From assembly GCA_964636895.1 (NCBI GenBank), contig CAZWUW010000117.1, positions 1 to 6,246 on the forward strand: a stretch of DNA of 6,246 nt, in the 5' to 3' direction. Position numbers and translations under genes: made by a program. The notes beneath the pieces were generated by a model, which had not been told where the DNA came from, ran no database searches, and worked only from the letters and a program-made list of their open reading frames with translations. The DNA comes from CAZWUW01 sp964636895 (lineage in GTDB: Bacteria > Bacillota > Thermincolia > Thermincolales > CAZWUW01). Positions 1 through 5,528 of the stretch are shown piece by piece. How positions within the stretch are numbered: the stretch's first letter is position 1; each line of letters starts with the position of its first letter.

Positions 1-633
1 CCGATGATGTTTAAGATAGGGGTACTGACGACCCTTAAGCTAACAATAATATCCGTCGCCGTGGGAACATTCCTGGGACTGTTTATAAGTCTGCTGCGAC
101 TGTCCAGTAAAAAACCACTATCTGTTTTAGGTGCCGTATATGTTGACTTTTTTCGGGGCACGCCATTACTGGTGCAGATTTTGATGTTTAATTACGCCAT
201 AATACCTTCAATAGGCAGATTTGACAGTATAGTTGCCGGTCTGGTGGCATTAAGCTTAAACAGCGGCGCTTATATAGCGGAAATTTTCCGGGCCGGGATT
301 CAGTCCATTGACCGGGGACAGATGGAAGCCGCCAGATCCCTGGGTATGACCTACGGACAAGCGATGCGCTTTATTATTATCCCCCAGGCCTTTAAACGGG
401 TATTGCCGGCGCTGGGCAATGAATTTATTGCCATGCTCAAGGATTCCTCACTGGTTTCCGTAATCTCTGTGCAGGAGCTGGCTATGACCGGCTCTCTGAT
501 TAGCGGCAGAACGGCGCGGACGTATGAAGCCTGGATTCCGATAGCAATCCTGTATTTGCTTATGACTATGATTCTTTCCCGGTTTGTAGCTTATCTGGAG
601 AGGAGGTTTGGCAAGAGTGATATACGTGCGTAA
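1..633 (+). CDS. Polar amino acid ABC transporter permease (HisM/GlnP family), 5' partial
   Basis: This is the membrane-spanning subunit of an ABC importer for a polar amino acid; it forms the channel that the ATPase encoded next energises. Counting from the Met at base 4, the visible protein has a first membrane helix at about residues 10-32, the family signature RGTPLLVQI at 51-59, and the cytoplasmic EAA loop starting EAARSLGM at 108-115 and followed by IIIPQA, which docks on the ATPase. Further hydrophobic helices lie at about 75-95 and 176-196. The reading frame is open to base 1 (a Pro codon precedes the Met), no SD is visible, and family members usually carry about ten more residues before the first helix. 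I therefore treat it as truncated by the window edge rather than starting at base 4. The stop (631-633) lies inside the ATPase gene. The family is secure; the exact substrate cannot be read from the sequence. Confidence 0.93.
   Translation, partial: PMMFKIGVLTTLKLTIISVAVGTFLGLFISLLRLSSKKPLSVLGAVYVDFFRGTPLLVQILMFNYAIIPSIGRFDSIVAGLVALSLNSGAYIAEIFRAGIQSIDRGQMEAARSLGMTYGQAMRFIIIPQAFKRVLPALGNEFIAMLKDSSLVSVISVQELAMTGSLISGRTARTYEAWIPIAILYLLMTMILSRFVAYLERRFGKSDIRA
601..606 (+). promoter_or_regulatory. Shine-Dalgarno of the ABC ATPase gene, inside the permease gene
   Basis: AGGAGG is a perfect anti-16S match within the last codons of the permease. It lies 1 base from a possible TTG (608) but 10 bases from GTG (617). 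Only the second is a workable spacing, so it decides the ATPase start. Confidence 0.75.
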
Positions 634-1339
634 CCTCCATAAAAAATTTGGTCAGTTGGAAGTCCTGCGGGGTATTGACTGCCACATTAAGCCCAAAGAG
701 GTGGTAGTGGTGATTGGGCCTAGTGGCTCAGGCAAAAGTACATTTCTCAGATGTATTAATCTTTTGGAAAAACCCACAGACGGAGAAATTATTGTTGACG
801 GCTACAATTTGACCGACTCCAAGACTGATATCAATAGCGTCCGGGAAGAAGTGGGGATGGTTTTCCAGCATTTTAACTTGTTTCCCCATATGACTGCTTT
901 GCAGAATGTGGCCCTGGCGCTGGAAAAAGTCCGTAAAATGCCGGTTCAGGAAGCAGAAGCGCTGGCGGCGCAAATGCTTGAAAAGGTAGGCTTGAAAGAT
1001 AAAGCCGCCAACTATCCGGCTCAGTTATCAGGCGGTCAGCAGCAGCGGGTGGCTATTGCCAGAGCGTTGGCCATGAAACCAAAAGTTATGCTGTTTGATG
1101 AACCAACTTCGGCCCTGGACCCGGAAATGGTCGGTGAGGTACTGGCGGTTATGAAGGAACTGGCCCGCGAAGGCATGACCATGGTGGTGGTCACCCACGA
1201 AATGGGCTTTGCCAGAGAAGTTGGGGATCGGGTGATATTTATGGACGAGGGGCTTATCGTTGAAGAAGGCAAACCGGATCAGGTTTTCGGTGCGCCACAG
1301 CACCAACGGACTATTTCATTCCTCAGTAAAATTCTTTGA
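617..1339 (+). CDS. glnQ: Polar amino acid ABC transporter ATP-binding protein (GlnQ/HisP family)
   Basis: This is the cytoplasmic ATPase that drives amino acid import with the permease encoded just upstream. I chose GTG 617, giving 240 residues, the usual length of the family, and an N terminus reading (M)IYVRNLHKKFG, the typical opening. The TTG at 608 is too close to the SD. All ATPase motifs are intact: Walker A GPSGSGKST at 34-42, Q-loop Gln84 in VFQHFNLF, signature LSGGQQQR at 137-144, Walker B VMLFDEP at 157-163 with catalytic Glu162, D-loop SALD at 165-168, and H-loop His194. The gene overlaps the permease by 17 bases, so the two are surely cotranscribed and translationally coupled. 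A substrate-binding protein gene is expected to the left of the window. The symbol is given by family resemblance; glutamine is not proven as the substrate (cystine, histidine and arginine importers look alike). Confidence 0.95.
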   Translation: MIYVRNLHKKFGQLEVLRGIDCHIKPKEVVVVIGPSGSGKSTFLRCINLLEKPTDGEIIVDGYNLTDSKTDINSVREEVGMVFQHFNLFPHMTALQNVALALEKVRKMPVQEAEALAAQMLEKVGLKDKAANYPAQLSGGQQQRVAIARALAMKPKVMLFDEPTSALDPEMVGEVLAVMKELAREGMTMVVVTHEMGFAREVGDRVIFMDEGLIVEEGKPDQVFGAPQHQRTISFLSKIL

Positions 1340-1385
1340 GTTAACCAAACAAAAAGTGAGTGACTGCGCAACTGGTTAATACGTT

Positions 1386-1405
1386 GGCAGGTCAATGCCT
1401 TTTTT
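1386..1405 (+). terminator. Possible weak intrinsic terminator after the ABC transporter genes
   Basis: GGCA (1386-1389) and TGCC (1396-1399) form a short 4-bp stem with a 6-base loop, followed at once by six T (1400-1405). A second T run follows at 1410-1416. The stem is short for a stand-alone terminator, but the position 47 bases after the stop and the T tract fit. A 7-bp inverted repeat TTAACCA/TGGTTAA (1341-1347 and 1373-1379) just upstream may add structure. Confidence 0.35.
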
Positions 1406-1434
1406 GCATATTTTTTCTCATTTGGAGATACAAT
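1404..1434 (+). promoter_or_regulatory. Candidate promoter for the ytfI-ytfJ-type pair
   Basis: TACAAT (1429-1434) matches the -10 consensus at five of six bases. The best -35 is TTGCAT (1404-1409) with a long 19-base spacer, so this is a weak vegetative-type candidate. A sporulation sigma factor could recognise something else in this gap. It lies about 40 bases before the DUF2953 start codon. Confidence 0.3.
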
Positions 1435-1474
1435 AAACCGTAAATGCCTGTGTGATAACGCGGGGTGGTTTGGT

Positions 1475-2128
1475 TTGGGTTTCCTATTGTACATATTGCT
1501 GGTGATGGTGATTTGTGTAATCGTTTCGTTGTTGCGGATAAGCTTTACTGTGGATTATAACCGTAAGGGCCAGGATGATAATCTGGTAGTGAGAATGTCA
1601 CTGCTGCAGGGATTGATTCGATACAAGACTGAGGTGCCGACTATTGAGCTGGAGCAGCGCTTTTTCACCCCGGCATTAAAAATGGCCGGTGAGCTGGAAA
1701 AAGCAGCTCTTCATCCAATACAGGACAAGGAATTGAGGTTGGGCATGCCTATAACCCTGGAACTTATCAGCAGCCTGCCCGGCATGCTGCGAGCAGGCTG
1801 GGAGCGGTTCCAAAGGTATAATTCTGCTCTGTATTACCTTTTCCGCTTTGTCCGGTGCCGGCGCTTTTACTGGCGGACGGAGGTGGGTTTCCATGATGCG
1901 GCTTGCACCGGTATGATGGTGGGGGTTTTATGGGGGATTAAGTCATTTTTGTATAACAATTTTCGCGCCAAAATCGGTGTGATGGCAGAAAAACCAGCAA
2001 TTTTGGTAGTGCCGGATTATTTTCATAAAAAACTGGCACTGGATTTTTATTGCATATTTGATATTCGAATAGGTCATATTATTATTGCCGGACTAAATTT
2101 TGTCAGATGCGGTATGAAAAGAGTGTAG
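1475..2128 (+). CDS. ytfI: DUF2953 family membrane protein, YtfI-like
   Basis: This 217-residue protein of unknown biochemical role resembles Bacillus YtfI (DUF2953), which is found mainly in spore formers. A hydrophobic helix at about residues 3-20 anchors it. It is followed by a beta-rich stretch with the family pattern of a DYNRKGQDDNLVV segment leading into LLQGLIRYKTEVP (near residues 27-56). The C terminus carries the IGHIIIAGL segment just before the end, another family trait. The start is TTG 1475, six bases after the SD-like GGGGTGG (1462-1468); no ATG or GTG upstream in frame is better placed. The stop (2126-2128) lies inside the ribosome-binding site of the next gene, a YtfJ/GerW homologue. 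This ytfI-ytfJ pairing is a recurrent gene neighbourhood and supports the identification. A role in sporulation is inferred from the partner, not shown. Residues 92-130 are rich in Arg and aromatic residues. Confidence 0.8.
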   Translation: MGFLLYILLVMVICVIVSLLRISFTVDYNRKGQDDNLVVRMSLLQGLIRYKTEVPTIELEQRFFTPALKMAGELEKAALHPIQDKELRLGMPITLELISSLPGMLRAGWERFQRYNSALYYLFRFVRCRRFYWRTEVGFHDAACTGMMVGVLWGIKSFLYNNFRAKIGVMAEKPAILVVPDYFHKKLALDFYCIFDIRIGHIIIAGLNFVRCGMKRV

Positions 2129-2140
2129 GGGGTATTAGCT

Positions 2141-2572
2141 GTGAGTGATCATCCAATAGAAGGACTTATGAAAACAGCAATGGAAAGCATTAAGGAAATG
2201 GTTGATGTTAATACAATTGTGGGCGATCCTGTAGAAACCCCTGATGGCAGTGTGATAATCCCCATCAGCAGAGTGGCGTGTGGTTTCGCGGCGGGAGGTG
2301 GGGAGTTTGAACCGGCAGCCGGTGAAGAAGCCGGTCAGCAAGGTGGTCAGAACGGCGGCGGGGCGCTTCCTTTTGGCGGCGGCAGCGGTGCCGGAGTTTC
2401 TGTGCAACCGGTTGGTTTCCTCGTAGTCGGACAAGGTCAGGTACGTCTTTTGCCGGTAGACGGAAATGCTGTAGTGGATCGGCTGATTGATGTGGCGCCC
2501 GGTATGATTTCCCAGGTGCAGTCTATGTTCCAGCGCAACCACAGGCGAAACCGGGAAGATGTTGAAAACTGA
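2141..2572 (+). CDS. ytfJ: YtfJ/GerW family sporulation protein
   Basis: This 143-residue soluble protein belongs to the YtfJ (GerW) family, made during sporulation in Bacillus and linked, not without dispute, to spore germination. Its biochemical function is unknown. The family layout is clear: an N-terminal amphipathic segment opening HPIEGLMKTAMESIKEMVD (4-22); a beta segment with the signature VGDPVETPDGSVIIPISRV (27-45); a Gly-rich region from about residue 48 to 86, interrupted by a Glu-rich piece; and a C-terminal hydrophobic part with PVGFLVV and VRLLPVDG. The length fits the family (about 140-155). GTG 2141 follows AGGGGG (2127-2132) at 8 bases. The DUF2953 gene ends 12 bases before it, so the two form one transcription unit, closed by the hairpin downstream. 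I see no signal peptide or membrane helix. Confidence 0.92.
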   Translation: MSDHPIEGLMKTAMESIKEMVDVNTIVGDPVETPDGSVIIPISRVACGFAAGGGEFEPAAGEEAGQQGGQNGGGALPFGGGSGAGVSVQPVGFLVVGQGQVRLLPVDGNAVVDRLIDVAPGMISQVQSMFQRNHRRNREDVEN

Positions 2573-2578
2573 GAAGTG

Positions 2579-2622
2579 ATAGGCTGTTTCGGTGCTGCGC
2601 ACCGGAGCAGCCTATTTAATTT
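2579..2622 (+). terminator. Long hairpin terminator after ytfJ
   Basis: ATAGGCTG-TTT-CGGTGC (2579-2595) pairs with GCACCG-GAG-CAGCCTAT (2599-2615). This gives a 17-bp stem with two G-U wobbles and a 3-base loop, starting 6 bases after the ytfJ stop. The tail is only moderately T-rich (TTAATTT), so termination may be imperfect, but stem length and position make a terminator the best reading. It separates ytfI/ytfJ from spmAB. Confidence 0.72.
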
Positions 2623-2689
2623 GGGGTTCTAATTCCCTCTTTGTCCTCATAGATTAATCAATAATCAGGGACAATAATGGAGGGAACTA

Positions 2690-3283
2690 ATGATTAACTA
2701 CATCTGGCTGGGGATGATCCTAACCGGTGTAATTGTTGCTGCGGTTAACGGTAACATTGAAATAGTGACTAAGGCTGCTTTGAAGGGAGCACAGGAAGGG
2801 GTTAATTTTTCTATTGGTTTAATCGCGGTAATGACTTTCTGGCTGGGTATCATGAAAATTGCGGAAAAAGCGGGCCTGGTAGAATTAATTGCCAGGCTCT
2901 TTAAACCTATCACCGGTTTTCTCTTTCCCGGCATCCCCAAAAATCACCCGGCTATGGGCGCAATAGTCATGAACCTAAGTGCAAACATCCTGGGCTTAGG
3001 CAATGCTGCAACGCCTATGGGCCTTATTGCTATGCAGGAAATGCAGAAGCTTAACCGGCATCAACCGGAAAAGGCCAGTGATGCTATGTGTACTTTTTTG
3101 GCGTTAAATACTTCTTGCATTACCATTATACCGGCAACAGTGATAGGCATCAGGATGCAGGCCGGCTCGGCGGAGCCGACTGAAATTGTGGGTACCACTA
3201 TTTTTGCCACTGCCTGTGGCATGACAGTAGCAATTATAGCTGACCGTCTGCTCCGGGAAATTTACCGCCGGAGGGGGATGTAA
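2690..3283 (+). CDS. spmA: Spore maturation protein A (SpmA)
   Basis: This is an integral membrane protein of the nucleoside-recognition/Gate fold. With SpmB it is needed in Bacillus for full dehydration of the spore core and hence heat resistance; the transported or sensed molecule is not known. The 197 residues match the family length. Hydrophobic segments lie at about 2-20, 41-58, 88-104, 133-156 and 168-186. The hallmark NLSANILGLGNAATP is at 95-109, after the P(80)GIPKNHPAMGA segment, and a polar Ser/Thr/Cys-containing motif LNTSCITIIPATVIG spans 139-153. The basic C terminus (RRRGM) lies on the cytoplasmic side by the positive-inside rule. ATG 2690 follows GGAGGGA (2679-2685) closely. 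The spmB start is 3 bases past its stop. In B. subtilis the operon is under the mother-cell sigma factor E; no clear sigma E promoter is visible here. Confidence 0.96.
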   Translation: MINYIWLGMILTGVIVAAVNGNIEIVTKAALKGAQEGVNFSIGLIAVMTFWLGIMKIAEKAGLVELIARLFKPITGFLFPGIPKNHPAMGAIVMNLSANILGLGNAATPMGLIAMQEMQKLNRHQPEKASDAMCTFLALNTSCITIIPATVIGIRMQAGSAEPTEIVGTTIFATACGMTVAIIADRLLREIYRRRGM

Positions 3284-3286
3284 CAC

Positions 3287-3817
3287 ATGGAAGCGGTAAC
3301 CGCATTTTCCCGTTGGGTGATTCCTGCCCTGTTGTTTATCATACCGCTGATTGCTATGAGAAGAGGGGTCAGGGTCTATGAGACTTTTATTGAAGGCGCC
3401 GAGTCCGGATTTGCCACCGCCATAAAAACTATTCCCTACCTGGTGGCGATGCTGGTGGCAATCAATATTTTTCGGGCTTCCGGGGCCATGGAGCTTTTGG
3501 TGAAAATTGTTTCCCCGCTGACCAGTATTTTCGGCGCGCCGGCAGAGATTTTGCCACTAGCGATCATGCGTCCCCTTTCCGGTGGCGGTGCGCTGGGGAT
3601 AACGGCCGACCTGATTAATACATACGGGCCGGACAGTTTTATTGGCCGGTTAGCATCAACGCTGCAGGGAAGTACTGATACTACTTTTTTTGTGGTCACA
3701 CTTTACTTTGGCGCGGTAGGCGTCAAAAAATATCGTTATTCCGTCATGGCTGGATTAGCCGCTGACATTACGGGTCTTGCCGCCTCGATATATATCTGCA
3801 ATCTTGTATTCAGGTAA
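3287..3817 (+). CDS. spmB: Spore maturation protein B (SpmB)
   Basis: This is the membrane partner of SpmA, paralogous to it within the Gate/nucleoside-recognition superfamily and jointly needed for spore core dehydration. The 176 residues are the normal length. Membrane segments appear at about 8-24, 48-64, 132-146 and 152-173. Family motifs are RPLSGGGALG at 95-104 and GSTDTTFFV at 128-136, both intact, plus an amphipathic stretch around YETFIEGAESGF (31-42). ATG 3287 sits 9 bases after GAGGGGG (3271-3277), which lies inside the end of spmA, and 3 bases past the spmA stop. The two proteins are therefore likely made in equal amounts. No hairpin terminator follows; rluB begins 69 bases downstream, so read-through into it is possible. 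Confidence 0.96.
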   Translation: MEAVTAFSRWVIPALLFIIPLIAMRRGVRVYETFIEGAESGFATAIKTIPYLVAMLVAINIFRASGAMELLVKIVSPLTSIFGAPAEILPLAIMRPLSGGGALGITADLINTYGPDSFIGRLASTLQGSTDTTFFVVTLYFGAVGVKKYRYSVMAGLAADITGLAASIYICNLVFR

Positions 3818-3834
3818 AATTATATGGTACTTAG

Positions 3835-3864
3835 TTGCCGGACAGGGTACAATAGATGTAATAA
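3835..3864 (+). promoter_or_regulatory. Weak promoter candidates upstream of rluB
   Basis: The 69-base spmB-rluB gap holds TTGCCG (3835-3840) with TAATAA (3859-3864) at an 18-base spacing, and separately an isolated TACAAT (3848-3853) with no good -35. Neither is convincing alone. A housekeeping gene after sporulation genes would be expected to have its own vegetative promoter, and this is the only AT-rich place for it. Confidence 0.25.
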
Positions 3865-3886
3865 TTAAATGATGAGGAGAAATATA

Positions 3887-4651
3887 ATGGAGCGGTTGCA
3901 AAAGGTGCTGGCAGGTGCCGGGATAGCATCCCGCCGGCATTGTGAAGAATTGATTCTGGCCGGCAAAATAAAAGTTAACGGGGTCGTGGTCAGGACTTTG
4001 GGAAGCAAAGTCGATCCGGAGAAGGACAAAATAGAAGTAGAGGGCAAGCTTTTAATAACCGAGGCACCTAAAATTTACATTATTCTTAATAAGCCGGCCG
4101 GATATGTTACAACCGCTTATGACCCACAAGGCCGGCCTACAGTGCTGGATCTGGTGCGGGATGCCGGGGCGCGGGTATATCCGGTAGGCAGGTTGGATTT
4201 TGATACGGAAGGGCTGCTTTTACTGACCAATGACGGGGAATTAACGTATGCTTTAACCCACCCGAAACACGAGGTGGGCAAGACTTATCTGGCGTTGGTA
4301 CAGGGAGTGCCAGGTCCGGATAAGTTAAAGAGGTTCCAAAAGGGGTTGCGGCTGGCGGACGGTCCTACGGCCCCGGCTAAGGTCAGGCTGATGAAGACTG
4401 TGCGCAATAATGCCTGGCTGGAAATAACTATTCATGAAGGGCGTAACCGGCAGCTTCGCCGGATGTGTGAAACTATCGGGCATCCGGTGTTTAGGCTGAA
4501 AAGAATTAAGCTGGGCTTCCTCACTATGGATAAGCTTGAGGAAGGCAAATACCGGCAACTTACAAAAGAAGAGGTTAGTAAACTGAAGCAATTGGCTAAA
4601 GGACAAAAAGCGAAAATGGCCTTAAATACCGCGAGAAAACGCGAACTTTAA
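3887..4651 (+). CDS. rluB: rRNA pseudouridine synthase, RsuA/RluB family
   Basis: This cytoplasmic enzyme isomerises a uridine in ribosomal RNA to pseudouridine; the RluB group acts on 23S rRNA (position 2605 in E. coli numbering). The 254 residues hold an N-terminal S4 RNA-binding domain (1-56: RLQKVLAGAGIASRR then GKIKVNG), then the catalytic domain with LNKPAGYVTT (67-76), the active-site motif GRLDFDTEG (101-109) with catalytic Asp104, LLLLTNDGEL (110-119), and the C-terminal EGRNRQLRRM (184-193). I chose ATG 3887, six bases after AGGAGA (3875-3880). The frame extends up to ATG 3869, but that would put the SD inside the gene and add six residues not seen in the family. The last 18 or so residues are a Lys/Arg-rich tail. 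The spmAB-rluB order agrees with B. subtilis. RsuA (16S) is the alternative within the family; context favours RluB. Confidence 0.94.
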   Translation: MERLQKVLAGAGIASRRHCEELILAGKIKVNGVVVRTLGSKVDPEKDKIEVEGKLLITEAPKIYIILNKPAGYVTTAYDPQGRPTVLDLVRDAGARVYPVGRLDFDTEGLLLLTNDGELTYALTHPKHEVGKTYLALVQGVPGPDKLKRFQKGLRLADGPTAPAKVRLMKTVRNNAWLEITIHEGRNRQLRRMCETIGHPVFRLKRIKLGFLTMDKLEEGKYRQLTKEEVSKLKQLAKGQKAKMALNTARKREL

Positions 4652-4685
4652 CGATATTGTTTGATTTATTTTTGGGATTGGCCTG

Positions 4686-4694
4686 TGGTATAAT
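4686..4694 (+). promoter_or_regulatory. Extended -10 promoter for the leader RNA and TPR-NHL operon
   Basis: TATAAT (4689-4694) is a perfect -10, preceded by TGG (4686-4688), the TGN extension that lets sigma-A promoters work with a poor -35. The correctly spaced -35 region is only T-rich (TTATTT 4667-4672, 16-base spacer). Transcription would begin near base 4701, leaving about 174 bases before the TPR start codon. Confidence 0.65.
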
Positions 4695-4700
4695 TTGTAT

Positions 4701-4850
4701 GCAAATAAATATAAGCAGACAATGCCCCAGAGACCATGAGCATTTTTATAATTAACAGAAGAATCAGCCGACACCCACGCAAAAATTACGGCGCAGCCTG
4801 GCTGCAGGTTATTTGATGACGGGTGTTTTTTGATTTTCTGGGGCATTTGC
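4701..4850 (+). ncRNA. Putative structured leader RNA or small RNA, unidentified
   Basis: The 4652-4874 gap holds no convincing gene but has clear folding potential. AATGCCCCAGA (4721-4731) is perfectly complementary to TCTGGGGCATT (4837-4847), 105 bases apart. GCAAAT at the predicted 5' end (4701-4706) can pair with ATTTGC (4845-4850), overlapping the right arm by three bases. Inside, ACACCC (4771-4776) pairs with GGGTGT (4821-4826) around a further stem (4783-4789 with 4808-4814, one mismatch) capped by GCAGC-CTG-GCTGC (4793-4805). The element begins at a strong promoter and ends about 12 bases before the TPR ribosome-binding site, so a cis-regulatory leader is likely. The closing of 5' and 3' ends also recalls 6S-type RNA, but I cannot match conserved bases. 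It fits no riboswitch consensus I recall; the ACGCAAA at 4777-4783 is the only likeness to a cyclic-di-GMP-I aptamer. Confidence 0.42.
4771..4831 (+). terminator. Terminator-like hairpin inside the leader (possible attenuator)
   Basis: The ACACCC/GGGTGT base stem (4771-4776, 4821-4826), with its internal stems, is followed directly by T residues to 4831. The base stem is short and interrupted by internal loops from the upper stem, so strength is uncertain. If real, it would stop transcription before the TPR gene, while the surrounding 11-bp repeat could form with or instead of it. Confidence 0.3.
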
Positions 4851-4861
4851 ATGAATGGGCC

Positions 4862-4867
4862 GGGTGG
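4862..4867 (+). promoter_or_regulatory. Shine-Dalgarno of the TPR gene
   Basis: GGGTGG lies 7 bases before ATG 4875 (4 before the adjacent in-frame TTG 4872). A near copy of the segment CGGGTG(G)TTTTTTGAT occurs 41 bases upstream (4820-4834) with an in-frame TTG at 4830, but that copy would be buried in the leader hairpin. Confidence 0.55.
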
Positions 4868-4874
4868 TTTTTTG

Positions 4875-5528
4875 ATGCAGCAGAGTTTTGCTGGTAAAAA
4901 GCAAATTAGTATAGTCACCGCAATAATAATCTGGGTGATTTTTGCCGTCGTGATAGCCGTGACTGGGGTGACCATTGGCAACAAGTATTTTTATCAACAG
5001 TACAAGGTTACGCCGTTTATGGAAGTTCGCCTGCGGCAGGCGGTGGACCTCTTGCAGAAAAACCCGCAGGACCCTTTGGCCTATCTGGCCACCGGTTATC
5101 AATACCTTGGCCGGGGTGAAAAGGAATATGCCATGCAGGAATTCCGGCGAGCCCATGCGCTGGACCCGGAAAACCCGGCTGTACTGCTTAATATGGGGCT
5201 TTTGGCCATCAGCGGCAAGCAGCCGGAGGAAGCCAAAAAATATCTGGGCCGGCTGCTGGAGAAAAATCCTTATAACTATGTTGGCCTGGTGAATCTTGGT
5301 GTCCTCTATGCAGAAGAAGGAAGGCCGTTAGCGGCGCTGGAAATGCTGAACCGGGCGTTGGAAATAAAACGCGGGGCGGCTGACGTTTATCTGCTGAGAG
5401 CGGCAATATATGAAAAGCTGGGTGATTTGCCCAAAGCCCGGCAGGATGTGGAACAAGCCCTGCGGTTTATTCCGGACTGGGCGGAGGCCCGGGCACAAAA
5501 GATAAGGCTGGACGGGAAGGGCCGGTGA
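4875..5528 (+). CDS. Membrane-anchored tetratricopeptide repeat (TPR) protein
   Basis: I recognise the architecture, not a named gene. ATG 4875 gives 217 residues: a short basic N terminus (GKKQ, 7-10), one uncleaved-looking membrane helix at about 11-34, then about four TPR units (67-100, 101-134, 135-168, 169-202). These carry typical positions such as a small residue before a hydrophobic pair in helix A, A-L in helix B, and the closing D/N-P turn (LDPENP at 96-101, KNPY at 130-133). By the positive-inside rule the TPR part would face outside the membrane. TPR domains are protein-binding scaffolds, so a role in assembling an extracytoplasmic complex is inferred. Its stop overlaps the GTG start of the NHL-repeat gene by 4 bases (GTGA), implying coupled translation. 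A longer form from TTG 4830 (232 residues) is open in frame but less likely. NrfG/CcmH-like cytochrome c assembly factors have a similar layout but are not proven here. Confidence 0.82.
   Translation: MQQSFAGKKQISIVTAIIIWVIFAVVIAVTGVTIGNKYFYQQYKVTPFMEVRLRQAVDLLQKNPQDPLAYLATGYQYLGRGEKEYAMQEFRRAHALDPENPAVLLNMGLLAISGKQPEEAKKYLGRLLEKNPYNYVGLVNLGVLYAEEGRPLAALEMLNRALEIKRGAADVYLLRAAIYEKLGDLPKARQDVEQALRFIPDWAEARAQKIRLDGKGR

Noticed and set aside
2135..2602. Long minus-strand open frame of 155 codons opposite ytfJ
   Set aside because: It is a shadow of the Gly-rich ytfJ coding strand: it covers the same bases, resembles no family I know, and lies against the direction of all neighbours.
2647..2675. 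Sigma E-type promoter before spmA (TCATAGA with GGGACAAT)
   Set aside because: The -10 would place transcription start at about 2682, within the spmA ribosome-binding site, which would leave no usable leader. The -35 match is also poor.
3869..3886. Upstream tandem ATG codons (3869, 3872) as the rluB start
   Set aside because: They lie before or within the GATGAGGAGA SD, have no SD of their own, and would add residues not typical of the family.
4630..4643. CGCG-AGAAAA-CGCG hairpin at the end of rluB as a terminator
   Set aside because: The stem is only 4 bp, lies within the coding sequence, and has no T run after it.
4736..4816. A 26-codon ATG frame inside the leader (Arg-rich, MSIFIINRRISRHPRK...), possibly a leader peptide
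   Set aside because: No Shine-Dalgarno precedes it (the upstream bases are GCCCCAGAGACC), and it overlaps the paired regions. Its Arg codons are not arranged as a clear attenuation run. Worth rechecking only if the frame is conserved in relatives.
4771..4830. Cyclic-di-GMP-I (GEMM) riboswitch
   Set aside because: Only ACGCAAA matches. The GGCAAACC segment, the paired tetraloop/receptor parts and the GCC...CCGG segment of the consensus are absent.
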